This document shows, piece by piece, positions 47,218 to 56,881 of a stretch of DNA of 64,000 nucleotides (the first letter of the stretch is position 1; every line of letters starts with the position of its first letter). The DNA is from Alphaproteobacteria bacterium HT1-32. Lineage in GTDB: Bacteria > Pseudomonadota > Alphaproteobacteria > Rhodospirillales > HT1-32. The notes beneath the pieces were generated by a model. That model made no database searches. It had not been told where the DNA came from and saw only the letters and a program-made list of their open reading frames with translations. The position numbers and the translations under genes are program-made. The stretch is from assembly GCA_009649675.1 (NCBI GenBank), contig WJPL01000001.1:428469-492468 (forward strand). The letters run 5' to 3'.

Positions 47218-48301
47218 TTGCGTGCTCCCGCATCATTTCCAGCAGAATGCCTTCCCGCAGACCGCGGTCGGCAACCCGCAGGGTCCCGATCGGCCAGGCC
47301 TTGCAGATTGCTTCCAGAATGGCACAACCCGGCATCACCAGATCTGCCCGGCTTTCACCGATGCAGGGATGTTCGGCGCGACGGCGCCATCCCATCTTCC
47401 CGAGTTCGCTACTGACATTCATTACTGCATCAAATCCGATCAACATGCCGTCAACACGACGGCGGTCATAGCGTGGCAGGTCCAGAAACACCCCGCCGAT
47501 GGTCGTCATGGTGCCGGAAACGCCAATCATCTGGGCGTCACCCCGGGCCACGACGGCGCTGATATCATGCAGCAGGTCGAAAGGCTCGAGTTTCTCGCGG
47601 ATCATCTGCCGGATTTCGCAATAAAGATTATCCGGCAGGTCGCCCGCACCATATTTTTCGGACAGGGTAACCACGCCATGCGGCACTGAAATGCTGTCAA
47701 TCAGGCTCATCCCTTCAACCGGGTCGAGCCTGGCCCAGATCACCTCACTGGAGCCTCCGCCAATATCGAAGATCAGGGCATAGGGTGTGGAATCATCCAG
47801 CAGCGGTGCGCAGCCCAGCATGGCCAGGCGGCCTTCTTCCTCCGGCGAGATGATTTCCAGAAAAATACCGGTTTCCGATTTCACATCGAATACGAAATCG
47901 CAGCAGTTCTGCGCCTTGCGGCAGGCATGTGTCGCCACAGCCCGCAATTCCACATCTTCACGGCGTTTGCGTAATTTGGCTGAGCAGATCTTCAGTGCCC
48001 CGACGGTACGCTCCATTGCCTCATCGCTCAGCCTGCCCGTTGCCTGCAGCCCTTCACCAAGCCGGACAACCCGCGAGAAACTGTCAACGATATCGAGACC
48101 ATCTTCACCGGGACCGGCAATCAGCATCCGGCAATTGTTGGTGCCCAGATCAATCGCGGCAAATGCCCGGTCAAATTCACGAAGCTGCGAGGCGCAGGGA
48201 TGACGTTTCGCGGCATGGCTTGTACCATCCCGAGCCTCGTCTTTCACTTCGGAGCCAGCCACCACGACCGGACTGTTCCGCGTCTGCGAATGCTTTTGCA
48301 C
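47204..48301 (-). CDS. Ppx/GppA family phosphatase
   Basis: A 365-residue member of the exopolyphosphatase/pppGpp phosphatase family, in the ASKHA fold. FAAIDLGTNNCRMLIA is the first phosphate loop and LIFDIGGGSSEVIWA the second; the C-terminal HD-type extension of long Ppx proteins is absent, as is common in alphaproteobacteria. It hydrolyses polyphosphate or pppGpp. The longest frame starts at GTG 48301; the first ~45 residues are charged and non-conserved, so a later start is possible. It overlaps rlmE by 14 bases and heads the ppx - rlmE - guaB - rsmB unit. Confidence 0.9.
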   Translation of the reverse strand: MQKHSQTRNSPVVVAGSEVKDEARDGTSHAAKRHPCASQLREFDRAFAAIDLGTNNCRMLIAGPGEDGLDIVDSFSRVVRLGEGLQATGRLSDEAMERTVGALKICSAKLRKRREDVELRAVATHACRKAQNCCDFVFDVKSETGIFLEIISPEEEGRLAMLGCAPLLDDSTPYALIFDIGGGSSEVIWARLDPVEGMSLIDSISVPHGVVTLSEKYGAGDLPDNLYCEIRQMIREKLEPFDLLHDISAVVARGDAQMIGVSGTMTTIGGVFLDLPRYDRRRVDGMLIGFDAVMNVSSELGKMGWRRRAEHPCIGESRADLVMPGCAILEAICKAWPIGTLRVADRGLREGILLEMMREHANGSR

Positions 48302-48492
48302 CTGTTATTCCCTTTTTCCCTCACAGGAGTCTGCCTGACAGACAGACCCGCTGCAAGAAGTCGCCTTTCAGATAGGCACGACAAGGGTCGTTTGGAACGC
48401 TTTAATCCGGAAATTACGATCTTTCATGATCCCCCGGTCGATTTTTCACTTGATCCATCGACCAGATAGCCTAGATACGGGTGCTTCCCTGC

Positions 48493-48566
48493 TGGGGGAT
48501 AGTTTAGTGGTAAAACTCTCGGCTCTGACCCGGGCATCCCTGGTTCGAATCCAGGTCCCCCAGCCA
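48493..48566 (+). tRNA. tRNA-Gln (anticodon CTG)
   Basis: A 74-base tRNA with encoded CCA. The acceptor TGGGGGA pairs with TCCCCCA, followed by discriminator G; the first base T is typical of tRNA-Gln. The anticodon loop CTCTGAC gives CTG, reading CAG. The T arm has GGTTCGAATCC. It lies between the divergent start of ppx and the end of the large membrane-protein gene. Confidence 0.96.
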
Positions 48567-48627
48567 TTTTCTCCTGATAGTCATATCGTCAGCCCGCTGT
48601 GCGACAGAGCATTGCGCGAATGCGGGT

Positions 48628-50718
48628 TCAGTTCCGCCATTGAATGCCGGGGCTGCCGGGTTTCCCTGTAATTTCCAGATCACCAAGACTGATCCGCCTT
48701 GTGGTCCCCTCCTCGGAAAACCCAAGTGTCAGGCTGTAACTGCCTGCCGGCAGGGTGATCGTTGGCAAATACCACGGGGCCATGGTGCCGATATCATTGT
48801 ACCGGCCACCGACAAACGGAATATGGCTGGCGGACAGACCCGTTACATTGCCGCTTCCGTCCCTGAACTCGACATAGGGCCGTTCCAGCTTGCGGGTTTT
48901 AAAGCCCGTATGACCACGAAGCTCGCGCCCGTCCAGTACGGGACGCAACCCGTCCGGACCCGGGACCAGTCCAAACCAGAGCGGGAGCGGACGTGTTGCA
49001 TCATCGACGACACGCCAGACAGTCGATGATGCGCCCTGTCCTGTCAGGTATTGCGGCAGATCTCCATTTTGTCCTGAAACCTGCAACGGGTCCTGATAAA
49101 GGTAGGCGTTGGTTGCCGCCTTGAGGCAATTGCCTTCGCGCCCCCGGTAGCGAACAAAGTAGAATGCATCCGTCTCATCCATGCCGGTTATAACCGGCAT
49201 AAGCAGCTTCAGGTGGGGATGATCTGTGAGCTGTTCAGTCAGTCCGGCCCGCGTCAGCTTTCCGGAACTTCCTTTTGAAACAGCGACAAGACAGCCTGTA
49301 TAGCCGTCCCCTTCTGCTATTTTTGATGACGGCAACAGGAAGAAGGCACCGAATGGCAGGCGTTCTGAGACCAGCTGCCCTGTGCCACCATTGAAAACAG
49401 CAAGCCGGTCAGACGTCATGTCGTAAGACCAGCCCAGCCGACCCGTGATATAATCGTGTATCATCCGGGCCCCTGCATACCGGGCCGGATCAATTCCCGA
49501 CCCCGTAAAGCCGAGTAGCGCAAAGAACAGGATTTTCAGGGCCATCGCCAGATACAGCAGCGTGATGACACCTTCACGCAGGCGATCTCTGGAAATCATT
49601 TTAACCAGCCCGGCGGCTACCCATCCGGCCAGAATCGCAAACCCGGGCGCGGCAAAGACAATATGCCGGTCGGTAACCACGGTCCCGGCAGCCAGAACCA
49701 GAATTGCCACAATGATCAGTGACAGGGTCAGAGCGAGTAAAATTCGATCCGGATGCTGTTCAGCCGCCTGTTTCGTGAACAATCTGCGATGCCGGACAAC
49801 AAGCGCCCCGCCGCCAATCAGAAACACGATCAGCAAAAAATCATGCAACCTGAACGCCTGATATAACAGCGCACCTGCAAGACCGCCGAACAATCCGTCA
49901 ACAGAGGCTGCATTGTCACCTGCAAGGGCAAGCAGCACCCCCAGACGGTCTGCCATCCAGTCCAGCGACACCGCAGGCGAAGACACATAAGGCGTATCCC
50001 AGACGCTTCGGTCAGCCCCGAATACCATCACAGCCGGAGAACTGATCTCCTGTAGAATGTAAGGGGTTATCGGCAGAATGAAGGCTGCAACAGCCAGCAT
50101 CACAGACCATCTGTTCCAAACCGGACGCCAGACCACACAGATCAGCAGAGCAACAGGCAGAAACAGCAGAACCTGCTGATGAATCTGCATGGAAAAGGAC
50201 AAAACCAGCAGGAACCAGCAGATATAACCGGCCTTTCTGGTTATCGCGGCCTGATATAACAATACCGTCAGAAGAACAGTAAACAGCGGAATGAAGCCCG
50301 GATTCCAGAATGTCTGAAAATCACGGAAGGCACCTGACGTGGCATAAATCGTCGCGGTTGCCATCGCCTGAAACCAGCTACCCGATAGTCTGTACACCGC
50401 ACCGGCAAGCAGCAGACAGGCAATACCAAGCATTGCAGCCTGCAGCAGGGCCGCACTGATGATGTCCGGTACAACCGCAAAGGCTGCCGCCAGCAGGGCA
50501 TAAAATCCGCCGCCGGGACTGCGGAATCCCGCCCCTGACTCAGGCCCCTGCACTGTCGTGAAGAAATGATAATCGGCCGCACGGGCTAAATCGCGGTCCA
50601 TCCAGACGTTCAGAACAACACCATTGGCGGAGGCCAGCAAACTGATGCCAAGCAACACCAGCAGCCCCAGAATCACCACCGGCATATAACGGTTTACGAC
50701 TGAATGTACCTCGGTCAA
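48628..50718 (-). CDS. Large polytopic membrane protein, GT-C glycosyltransferase-like
   Basis: A 696-residue protein. The first ~420 residues hold about ten hydrophobic helices; residues ~430-696 form a large extracytoplasmic domain rich in beta-type sequence. The first external loop contains WMDRDLARAADYHFF, with acidic residues where GT-C transferases of the PMT/ArnT/Wzy class keep their catalytic aspartate. A role in moving a sugar from a polyprenyl phosphate to a surface glycan or lipid is the best guess; no family name can be given with certainty. It is divergent from a second large membrane protein of similar design at 50959. The stop codon lies 61 bases from the tRNA-Gln gene. Confidence 0.72.
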   Translation of the reverse strand: MTEVHSVVNRYMPVVILGLLVLLGISLLASANGVVLNVWMDRDLARAADYHFFTTVQGPESGAGFRSPGGGFYALLAAAFAVVPDIISAALLQAAMLGIACLLLAGAVYRLSGSWFQAMATATIYATSGAFRDFQTFWNPGFIPLFTVLLTVLLYQAAITRKAGYICWFLLVLSFSMQIHQQVLLFLPVALLICVVWRPVWNRWSVMLAVAAFILPITPYILQEISSPAVMVFGADRSVWDTPYVSSPAVSLDWMADRLGVLLALAGDNAASVDGLFGGLAGALLYQAFRLHDFLLIVFLIGGGALVVRHRRLFTKQAAEQHPDRILLALTLSLIIVAILVLAAGTVVTDRHIVFAAPGFAILAGWVAAGLVKMISRDRLREGVITLLYLAMALKILFFALLGFTGSGIDPARYAGARMIHDYITGRLGWSYDMTSDRLAVFNGGTGQLVSERLPFGAFFLLPSSKIAEGDGYTGCLVAVSKGSSGKLTRAGLTEQLTDHPHLKLLMPVITGMDETDAFYFVRYRGREGNCLKAATNAYLYQDPLQVSGQNGDLPQYLTGQGASSTVWRVVDDATRPLPLWFGLVPGPDGLRPVLDGRELRGHTGFKTRKLERPYVEFRDGSGNVTGLSASHIPFVGGRYNDIGTMAPWYLPTITLPAGSYSLTLGFSEEGTTRRISLGDLEITGKPGSPGIQWRN

Positions 50719-50958
50719 ACCTGACCACCCTACTGTTCTGAAGTAGGTTTGTACTCTCCGACAGAAGGAAGTCTAGACAGAGTTTGGCCGTTTGGATAAA
50801 CCTCCCGGAGGCCTCTTCGCACAGGCAATACGGGCGCCGGTCATCAGGTTTTTCAGCAGACTGCGGTCTCCGGCCGCATGATACTGAAACAGGATGAATT
50901 CAGCCTTCACAGAGTACACAGGCTGCCGAACTGCAAAGTTTGTCCGAAAGGCGAACCA

Positions 50959-53025
50959 TTGATCACGAGCAGAACCGAAAAGACGTTTCTTTATATCTAC
51001 GCCATCTTGTCGGCGATTATCCTGTTTCTCGCCTGCAAGACGCTCACAGATACAGAACTGTTCAGATATATCATGTGGTCAGACCGGGCAATTTTCCGGG
51101 CACGGCTGGAACCGCTGGAGCAGTTCGGCGCCGAAATCGGCCGGCAATTTTTCCCGCAACGTATACCTGGCCCGGTCTATCTCTGGCTGACATCAGTCTT
51201 CTTCCCGGAAGGGCAGGAGATCGGCCGGGGCTGGCAGATCATCAATATTCTGAGCATCGGCAGTATTGTCGGGCTGGCCATTGCAGTCTATCGCCGGTTC
51301 AGCCTGCTTGCCGGCCTTGTTACAATATCTGTGCTGCTCGGGAACCTGATGATGACGAGCAGCCTGACGCGAACATACTGGAATCCTTCCTGGCTGATCA
51401 TAGCCACCTGCGGGCTGCTGACCGCAGCCCTGTTGATGTGGCGTCAAAAGTCCGTCGCAAAGATGTTTGCCGGCGCATTGCTTGCCGCCTCAATGATCGT
51501 CGTCGGGATATCCACACATCTGACCTTCTTCATTCCGGCGATCCTGATCAGCCTTGCACTGATCATTGATGCCGCCCTGTACCGTCATCCGGAGATGCGA
51601 AAATCCTGGTCAGGCTGGCTGATCACCCTGTCCCCCCTGACTGTCGTGATGGGCATTGGTGTCTTCTGGTCGGTCACACTGGACTTTTCGAACATCCAGC
51701 CATCAGGTGGAGAAAACGCCGTCACATTTTTCGAAAACCTCACCGCAATCGCCATGCTTCTGGCTGATCATGCGAACATCAATTTTACCGACAACATCGA
51801 CAGCGGGAACTATCTGTCCGCTGCAAAATACTTCGCCCTGTACATCTTTCTGAATACGCCAAACTACATCATTCTGCTTCTGGCCGTCTGTGTCGCAATT
51901 GCCGGAAGCTGGCGGTTCGTGCGGCGGAACGCCCTCCCGACAGACAGAAATCACCCGCTCTTTCTCGCAGCCACACTGGCTTTGCTGGTTATTCTGCTGA
52001 TCAGCAGCACGACATTTACCGCCAAACCGCGATATATCTACTATCTGTGGGTAACCCTGTCGGTTGCATTCGCGGCGGGGGCTGTCGTCTGGTTACACCG
52101 GACGTCCCCGCGAAAGGGCTTCACCCTGGCCGGATACGGGCTGCTGCTCTGGTCCGCCCTTGCCAATATCTACAATCACCTGCTGATCAGTGATCACTAC
52201 CACTGGACGGAACAACAGCATACCGCCACCCTGCAAACCTACCAGAACACCGTTCATCTGGTTGACGAAATCAGGGCACACGGGCTGACGAAAGCTGCTG
52301 ATATCAGAATGGGAGCCAGCCTTTTTCTGGATGTTGGCGGCTCATTCCGGTTCATTGACAGCAATCAGACATCCGCCATTGATGTGCTGATCGGTTATGA
52401 CCAGTCTTCATTGTCAGAGCCCGCCAGTTGTCTCGCCGTTTTTGTCTCCGACAAGACAATCAGTCCGGAAATTGCAGCGGGAAAGCTTCGCCAGCAACTG
52501 GCAAAGCACGGGGCTGAAAGCGAGCCCACTGACATACGGTCATCCGGAAACCGCCTTTTCATAACCTATCCTCCCTATCAGGGCGCCTGTCTGCGTACCC
52601 TCGCCAATTATTACACTGACCGATATCTGTTCCGGAAACTGATGTCACAGCCCCATGCCGCCGGGCCGTTCCGGATTGACAGCCCGCTGCCGGTGGAACT
52701 CGGGATAAGCTTCCGGACGAGTGATCAGAACCGCAAGACAGTTGCCACAGTCGTTGGTGATCTGAACGGGTATCGCGGCTTCATGACGCCTTATGCCGAG
52801 CGGCTTGTGCTGGAGATGAGACATGAGCAGAGCGGCGTGATGATACAACGCAGGTTTCCCGGAATCATCGGGCTTGAAGGCTTTATGCTGCCACTGACCA
52901 CATCTGAAATTCCGCAAAATTGCGGTAAATGGACAGCCACCCTGAAAATATTCGGGTTCGGGTATGTTGAGACGACCGAACGATCCGACCACAGCTTCAC
53001 TGATACCGTCCAGTTCTGTGATTAA
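50959..53025 (+). CDS. Large polytopic membrane protein, GT-C glycosyltransferase-like, second copy type
   Basis: A protein of about 688 residues with about ten hydrophobic helices in the first ~430 residues and a globular C-terminal domain. The first loop contains TDTELFRYIMWSDRAIFRAR, whose acidic residues match the position of the GT-C catalytic aspartate, and IPGPVYLWLTSVFFPEG recalls the GPLYYWL block of ArnT-like enzymes. I choose a TTG start at 50959 because AAAGG lies seven bases upstream; an ATG at 50878 would add 27 residues but has no ribosome site. With the divergent gene at 48628 it may act on the same glycan. Confidence 0.72.
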   Translation: MITSRTEKTFLYIYAILSAIILFLACKTLTDTELFRYIMWSDRAIFRARLEPLEQFGAEIGRQFFPQRIPGPVYLWLTSVFFPEGQEIGRGWQIINILSIGSIVGLAIAVYRRFSLLAGLVTISVLLGNLMMTSSLTRTYWNPSWLIIATCGLLTAALLMWRQKSVAKMFAGALLAASMIVVGISTHLTFFIPAILISLALIIDAALYRHPEMRKSWSGWLITLSPLTVVMGIGVFWSVTLDFSNIQPSGGENAVTFFENLTAIAMLLADHANINFTDNIDSGNYLSAAKYFALYIFLNTPNYIILLLAVCVAIAGSWRFVRRNALPTDRNHPLFLAATLALLVILLISSTTFTAKPRYIYYLWVTLSVAFAAGAVVWLHRTSPRKGFTLAGYGLLLWSALANIYNHLLISDHYHWTEQQHTATLQTYQNTVHLVDEIRAHGLTKAADIRMGASLFLDVGGSFRFIDSNQTSAIDVLIGYDQSSLSEPASCLAVFVSDKTISPEIAAGKLRQQLAKHGAESEPTDIRSSGNRLFITYPPYQGACLRTLANYYTDRYLFRKLMSQPHAAGPFRIDSPLPVELGISFRTSDQNRKTVATVVGDLNGYRGFMTPYAERLVLEMRHEQSGVMIQRRFPGIIGLEGFMLPLTTSEIPQNCGKWTATLKIFGFGYVETTERSDHSFTDTVQFCD

Positions 53026-53091
53026 AGCAGTCCGACAATCCCCGGCTGCCTGTATGATACATAACGGCATGCATCACGACAGGAACAACTG

Positions 53092-53727
53092 ATGACTGAA
53101 CCGGCAGCGAACCAGCCAGGCATCCCTGACCAGAGTTCGGTCGAGAAGCATTTCTCCCGATCGACCCGCCGGTACAGATTGGCCGGCGTCAATCCCGCAT
53201 GGCAGATATTGCGACGGCGTGAAGCACGTGCCGTTCAGCGCAGTCTTGGTAATCTGACCGGCCAGTCCGCTCTCGACCTCGGAGCCGGTGCCGGGTTTTA
53301 TTCCCGGGTGCTGCTCGACGCTGGCGCGACACAGGTCACAGCTGTCGATCTGTCCCAGCCGATGCTCGACCTGATCGATGACAGGCGGATTACAACAATC
53401 TGCGGGGATGCAGGAACTGTAATCACCGGTTCAGCCTATCCTGTCATTGTCCTGGCCGGGGTTCTGGAATTTGTCCCCGATCCGGACATCGTTCTTTCAA
53501 ATGCAGCCAGGCATGCCACCCCCGGCGGAGGTTTGACCTGTCTTCTTCCAATGGACAATTTGTGTGGCAGGTTGTACCGATTGTTTCATCGTCGGCACGG
53601 GTTCTCAGTTTCCCTGTTTTCTCCCGAAGACGTGCGCCGGTTGGGTAACCGCTGCGGATGGGAAACTGTAAATCAGGAGATTGTCTTGCCTTTCAGCATT
53701 GTTGCCTCATTTCGCCGGAAAAGCTGA
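53092..53727 (+). CDS. Class I SAM-dependent methyltransferase
   Basis: A 211-residue methyltransferase with the full SAM motif ALDLGAGAGFYSRVLLDAG, then VTAVDLSQPMLDLI and VIVLAGVLEFVPDPD. It resembles the UbiE/Coq5-like group that acts on small molecules or lipid-linked sugars. It is the first of a run of three adjacent genes: the glycosyltransferase starts two bases after its stop and gtrA two bases further on. The substrate is therefore likely part of a surface glycan or lipid. Confidence 0.84.
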   Translation: MTEPAANQPGIPDQSSVEKHFSRSTRRYRLAGVNPAWQILRRREARAVQRSLGNLTGQSALDLGAGAGFYSRVLLDAGATQVTAVDLSQPMLDLIDDRRITTICGDAGTVITGSAYPVIVLAGVLEFVPDPDIVLSNAARHATPGGGLTCLLPMDNLCGRLYRLFHRRHGFSVSLFSPEDVRRLGNRCGWETVNQEIVLPFSIVASFRRKS

Positions 53728-53729
53728 CA

Positions 53730-54815
53730 GTGAAGGTTCTGCTTCTTGTAAACGGTCTTGGTCTCGGGAACTCAACCCGTTGTCACGGCGTCATTCAGCG
53801 CCTGCGCGACAGAAATGCACGCATTCGTATTGTCACGTCTGGCAATGGCCTCTGGTACTTCGGCAACAATCCGGATATCGAGAAAGTCTACCAGACCGGC
53901 TCATTACATTACGGTGCCGATAACGGTTCGATCAGTATTTCCCGGACCCTGGCATCTGTCGGCACAGCTCTCGCCACCTTGCGGGCAAACGCAAGCATGC
54001 TCGACGATATCCTCGAAGACTACCGGCCAGACGTTGTCGTCACCGACTCCGATTATGTTTTTGCGCCGATGCGGCAACGCTGCATTCCGCTTGTTGCCCT
54101 GAACAATGCAGATGTTGTCCGCGCGAATTACCGGCGGTTTGGTGATGCCCCTTCTTCGGTCCGGGCCCAGTATTATTGTGTCGAGACACCAGATTCGATT
54201 TACCACCGCCTGATTCCCGACCTTGTCATCAGCCCGACCATGATGCCCGACCGCCATACGGACAGCGGTAATATCGTCCATGTCGGCCCGATCGTCCGGA
54301 AAGGCTTCATTGCAGAACAGGCCAGTGGTGCCAGTGGCGACCGCGCTGTCATCATGCTCAGCGGCTCACATTTCGGAACGCCGGTCGAGATCGAACGCAA
54401 TGCCTTCGGACTGCCGGTCGACATTGTCGGACGCGATATGACAAGCGGGCTGGCTCCCGACAGTTCGATCCGCTATCTCGGCAAGGTCACCAACACACTG
54501 CCCCTGCTGGAATCCGCCCGGGCCATTGTCGTGAATGGTGGCTTCAGTGCCGTCAGTGAAGTTTTTTGTCTGCGAAAACCCGTCGTCGTCCTGCCTGTCC
54601 CCCGGCATGCAGAGCAATGGTCAAATGCACGGGAGATTGAAGAACTGGGCGTCGGCATCATGGGAACAGAAGAAACCTATATCGACGATCTGACGCGACT
54701 TTTATCCGGTTATGACAAATTCGACGAAGCCTGCCGACAGATGCAGGCACCACCAGACGGCGCTTCCGCAGCGGCTGACATCATCCTGTCCCTGGCCAGA
54801 CAAAACGCCAGCTGA
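53730..54815 (+). CDS. MurG/MGT-like (GT-B) glycosyltransferase
   Basis: A 361-residue protein of the GT-B fold, similar in plan to MurG and to UDP-sugar transferases of family 28. The N-terminal KVLLLVNGLGLGNSTRCHGV is the acceptor-side glycine loop; VVNGGFSAVSEVFCLRKPVV and LPVPRHAEQWSNAREIEELG near residues 265-310 form the nucleotide-sugar site. I choose GTG 53730, two bases after the previous stop, because codons upstream are inside the methyltransferase gene. It lies between that gene and gtrA and probably adds a sugar to a polyprenyl or lipid carrier. Confidence 0.84.
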   Translation: MKVLLLVNGLGLGNSTRCHGVIQRLRDRNARIRIVTSGNGLWYFGNNPDIEKVYQTGSLHYGADNGSISISRTLASVGTALATLRANASMLDDILEDYRPDVVVTDSDYVFAPMRQRCIPLVALNNADVVRANYRRFGDAPSSVRAQYYCVETPDSIYHRLIPDLVISPTMMPDRHTDSGNIVHVGPIVRKGFIAEQASGASGDRAVIMLSGSHFGTPVEIERNAFGLPVDIVGRDMTSGLAPDSSIRYLGKVTNTLPLLESARAIVVNGGFSAVSEVFCLRKPVVVLPVPRHAEQWSNAREIEELGVGIMGTEETYIDDLTRLLSGYDKFDEACRQMQAPPDGASAAADIILSLARQNAS

Positions 54816-54817
54816 CG

Positions 54818-55240
54818 ATGAAAATTCTACAGTCTTTCAGCCAGTATTCCGGCGCTGCCGTCGGATCGGCCGCCACAGATTATCTCACCTTCTGGCTGGT
54901 ACTCAGCCTGACCGGCATCCCTGTTCTCGCTCAGGCCATCGCCCGGATTTCCGGAGGGCTTCTGTCCTTCATGATAAACCGGAAATGGAGCTTCCGGCGT
55001 GAAACGCCAGACCGGATTCTCTGGGATGGCGGCCGGTTTCTGGCACTTTATGCGGTCAGTTATTCTCTATCGATCGGGATGTTTATCTTTCTTACGGAAC
55101 AGGTGGGGTATTCACCTCTGACTGCAAAAATAATTTCTGACAGCCTCTGCTTCCTGTTCAATTTTTTCGCCATGAAGCATTTTGTCTTCCGCACACCAAA
55201 AGACAAAACCCTCAATCCGGACGAAAACGCGCCAGTCTGA
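54818..55240 (+). CDS. GtrA-family membrane protein
   Basis: A 140-residue protein with four hydrophobic helices. ISGGLLSFMINRKWSFR near residue 45 and the C-terminal NFFAMKHFVFR are the two repeated GtrA signatures. GtrA proteins are thought to move polyprenyl-phosphate-linked sugars across the inner membrane for later transfer by a membrane glycosyltransferase, which fits the two GT-C-like proteins nearby. It starts two bases after the glycosyltransferase stop. Its last 29 bases overlap the end of the convergent deacetylase gene. Confidence 0.9.
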   Translation: MKILQSFSQYSGAAVGSAATDYLTFWLVLSLTGIPVLAQAIARISGGLLSFMINRKWSFRRETPDRILWDGGRFLALYAVSYSLSIGMFIFLTEQVGYSPLTAKIISDSLCFLFNFFAMKHFVFRTPKDKTLNPDENAPV

Positions 55241-56066
55241 CGCCTGCCTTTGCCAGCAGGTCCGGAAAGGCAGGCCCGGCCATGAATGCCAGTTCACGGT
55301 CTCTCTGCACTGTCAGGCTGTCACGCTCAGCCAGTTCCGCGTCGCTGCGGCCGGGATGGCAGAAAACGAGAGTGCCCGGCACTGCCGCTGTCAAAAAATC
55401 CGGGAAAGCATCCGCAAAATCGACGGCTCCCGAATAGTCATAGAACCCTGAAAACCCGCTATTGGTCTGCAAACCATGGCGTTTTGCGCAACGGCGTAGG
55501 CCATGTCCAAACATCCCCACAGCCAGCGCACGACCAACGGACCGGCCACGCCTGAGAACTGCAGAAAGACGGTCATTACAGGCCCGGATATAGGGTCTCT
55601 CCGGCGCATCCAGACGGGCAACAATATCAACGCATATCCGGTTAATTCCGGGTAGCTGCTGAACATGTTGATGGCCATCCACAAAGTCCGGTAGACGTCC
55701 GATTTGTTCTGCAAACCGGTCAATCTGTGCGCTGATTTCACGTTCTATTTCGTCTTCGGGCAGACGCCCGGCAAGCCCAAGCTTCAACAGCGTCCCGAGT
55801 GACGGCAGCTTCCCGGCCGGTGCGAGAACCGGCATGGATGTCAGAGGTTCCTGATCGGTCAGGGTCAGATGCACACCAAGATCAAGCCGGCCCTGAAAAG
55901 TCTTCAGCCTGCCGGCATCCGCGCCGAATGCAGGCAGCCCCGTCATGCAACCGGCAGCAGAGATGCGACCGGCCTCGGCCAGTTCCAGAATGCCGGCATT
56001 TACGCCCCGCGACAGGCCAAAATCATCCGCACAGACAATGACCGGGACGGGGTCTGCTCGCATCAT
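55212..56066 (-). CDS. ChbG/HpnK family carbohydrate deacetylase
   Basis: A 284-residue YdjC-type deacetylase. The metal-binding acidic pair is in VCADDFGLSRGVNAGIL; LDLGVHLTLTDQEPL gives a metal-site histidine, and DFVDGHQHVQQLPGI near residue 130 is the other conserved block. These enzymes deacetylate N-acetyl-sugars, including chitobiose units and, as HpnK, hopanoid-linked glucosamine. Here the glycan genes on the other strand suggest a polyprenyl- or lipid-linked sugar. Its start overlaps the upstream methyltransferase by four bases, and its 3' end overlaps gtrA by 29 bases. Confidence 0.88.
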   Translation of the reverse strand: MMRADPVPVIVCADDFGLSRGVNAGILELAEAGRISAAGCMTGLPAFGADAGRLKTFQGRLDLGVHLTLTDQEPLTSMPVLAPAGKLPSLGTLLKLGLAGRLPEDEIEREISAQIDRFAEQIGRLPDFVDGHQHVQQLPGINRICVDIVARLDAPERPYIRACNDRLSAVLRRGRSVGRALAVGMFGHGLRRCAKRHGLQTNSGFSGFYDYSGAVDFADAFPDFLTAAVPGTLVFCHPGRSDAELAERDSLTVQRDRELAFMAGPAFPDLLAKAGVRLARFRPD

Positions 56067-56761
56067 GCCGGTTTGCTGACCTCTGGAAGGTTATGAACGA
56101 TGGCCCCAAAGCTCAGCCGTGGATCCCGATAGAAACTGACCTGCCCTTCTGAACTGCTCAGTCCGCTGAGGGCTTCTATGTCCGACACCGAATAATATCG
56201 CGGGACATACCCGTTCGACCTGTAACCATAGGAAAGATGGACATAGGCCCGGTGAAGATACTGGGCCAGAGAACAACGTTTCTCGGCAATTGCATGGAAA
56301 AACATCATGGATTTCGACAGACTGAACAGCTTGCGGAGTTCATCATCCGTCAGCCAGTCCAGCAGGCCGAGCGACAGTACAATATCTGCATCTGTACCGG
56401 CTGCTGCGTCGATCCCGCCAACCGTCAGCCTGACATTGTCACCATATCCGCCGGACACAACGCGTTCCTGCGCCTGATCTATGGCTGCGGTGGAGATATC
56501 AATGCCGTGATAGCTCGCAGCACCTGCCGCCATGAAATCAGGCATCAGGCGGGCAGAGCCGCACCCCAGTTCGAGGACATGCTTGCCCCGGCATATCGGC
56601 GCAATCACTTCCCGCGCCAGACTGATCCGGAACCGCAGGGACTCACTCAGACGATTGGCCGAAGTCTCAAGCAACTTGCCGCCCTCGTCTTTCTGATCAT
56701 ACCGGCCAACTTCCCAGCCGATAATCTTCTCGTCCCAGAACTTTTTCTTATCAATACTCAT
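56063..56761 (-). CDS. Class I SAM-dependent methyltransferase
   Basis: A 232-residue methyltransferase with VLELGCGSARLMPDFMAAGA for SAM, then YHGIDISTAAIDQA and IVLSLGLLDWLTDD. The opening KKKFWDEKIIGWEVGRYD resembles methyltransferases in glycolipid clusters. Its stop overlaps the start of the ChbG/HpnK-type gene by four bases, so the two act in the same pathway, probably on the same lipid-linked sugar. No other evidence identifies the substrate. Confidence 0.84.
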   Translation of the reverse strand: MSIDKKKFWDEKIIGWEVGRYDQKDEGGKLLETSANRLSESLRFRISLAREVIAPICRGKHVLELGCGSARLMPDFMAAGAASYHGIDISTAAIDQAQERVVSGGYGDNVRLTVGGIDAAAGTDADIVLSLGLLDWLTDDELRKLFSLSKSMMFFHAIAEKRCSLAQYLHRAYVHLSYGYRSNGYVPRYYSVSDIEALSGLSSSEGQVSFYRDPRLSFGAIVHNLPEVSKPA

Positions 56762-56881
56762 CGTCAGATTGTCCAGCCATCAGGGGTTTCCGCTAATATC
56801 ATCTGATGAATGCATCATAGCAAATGCTACAACAAGACCGAACTTCACGTTCATGAAAGACAGCAACGGAACCTATCGGAT

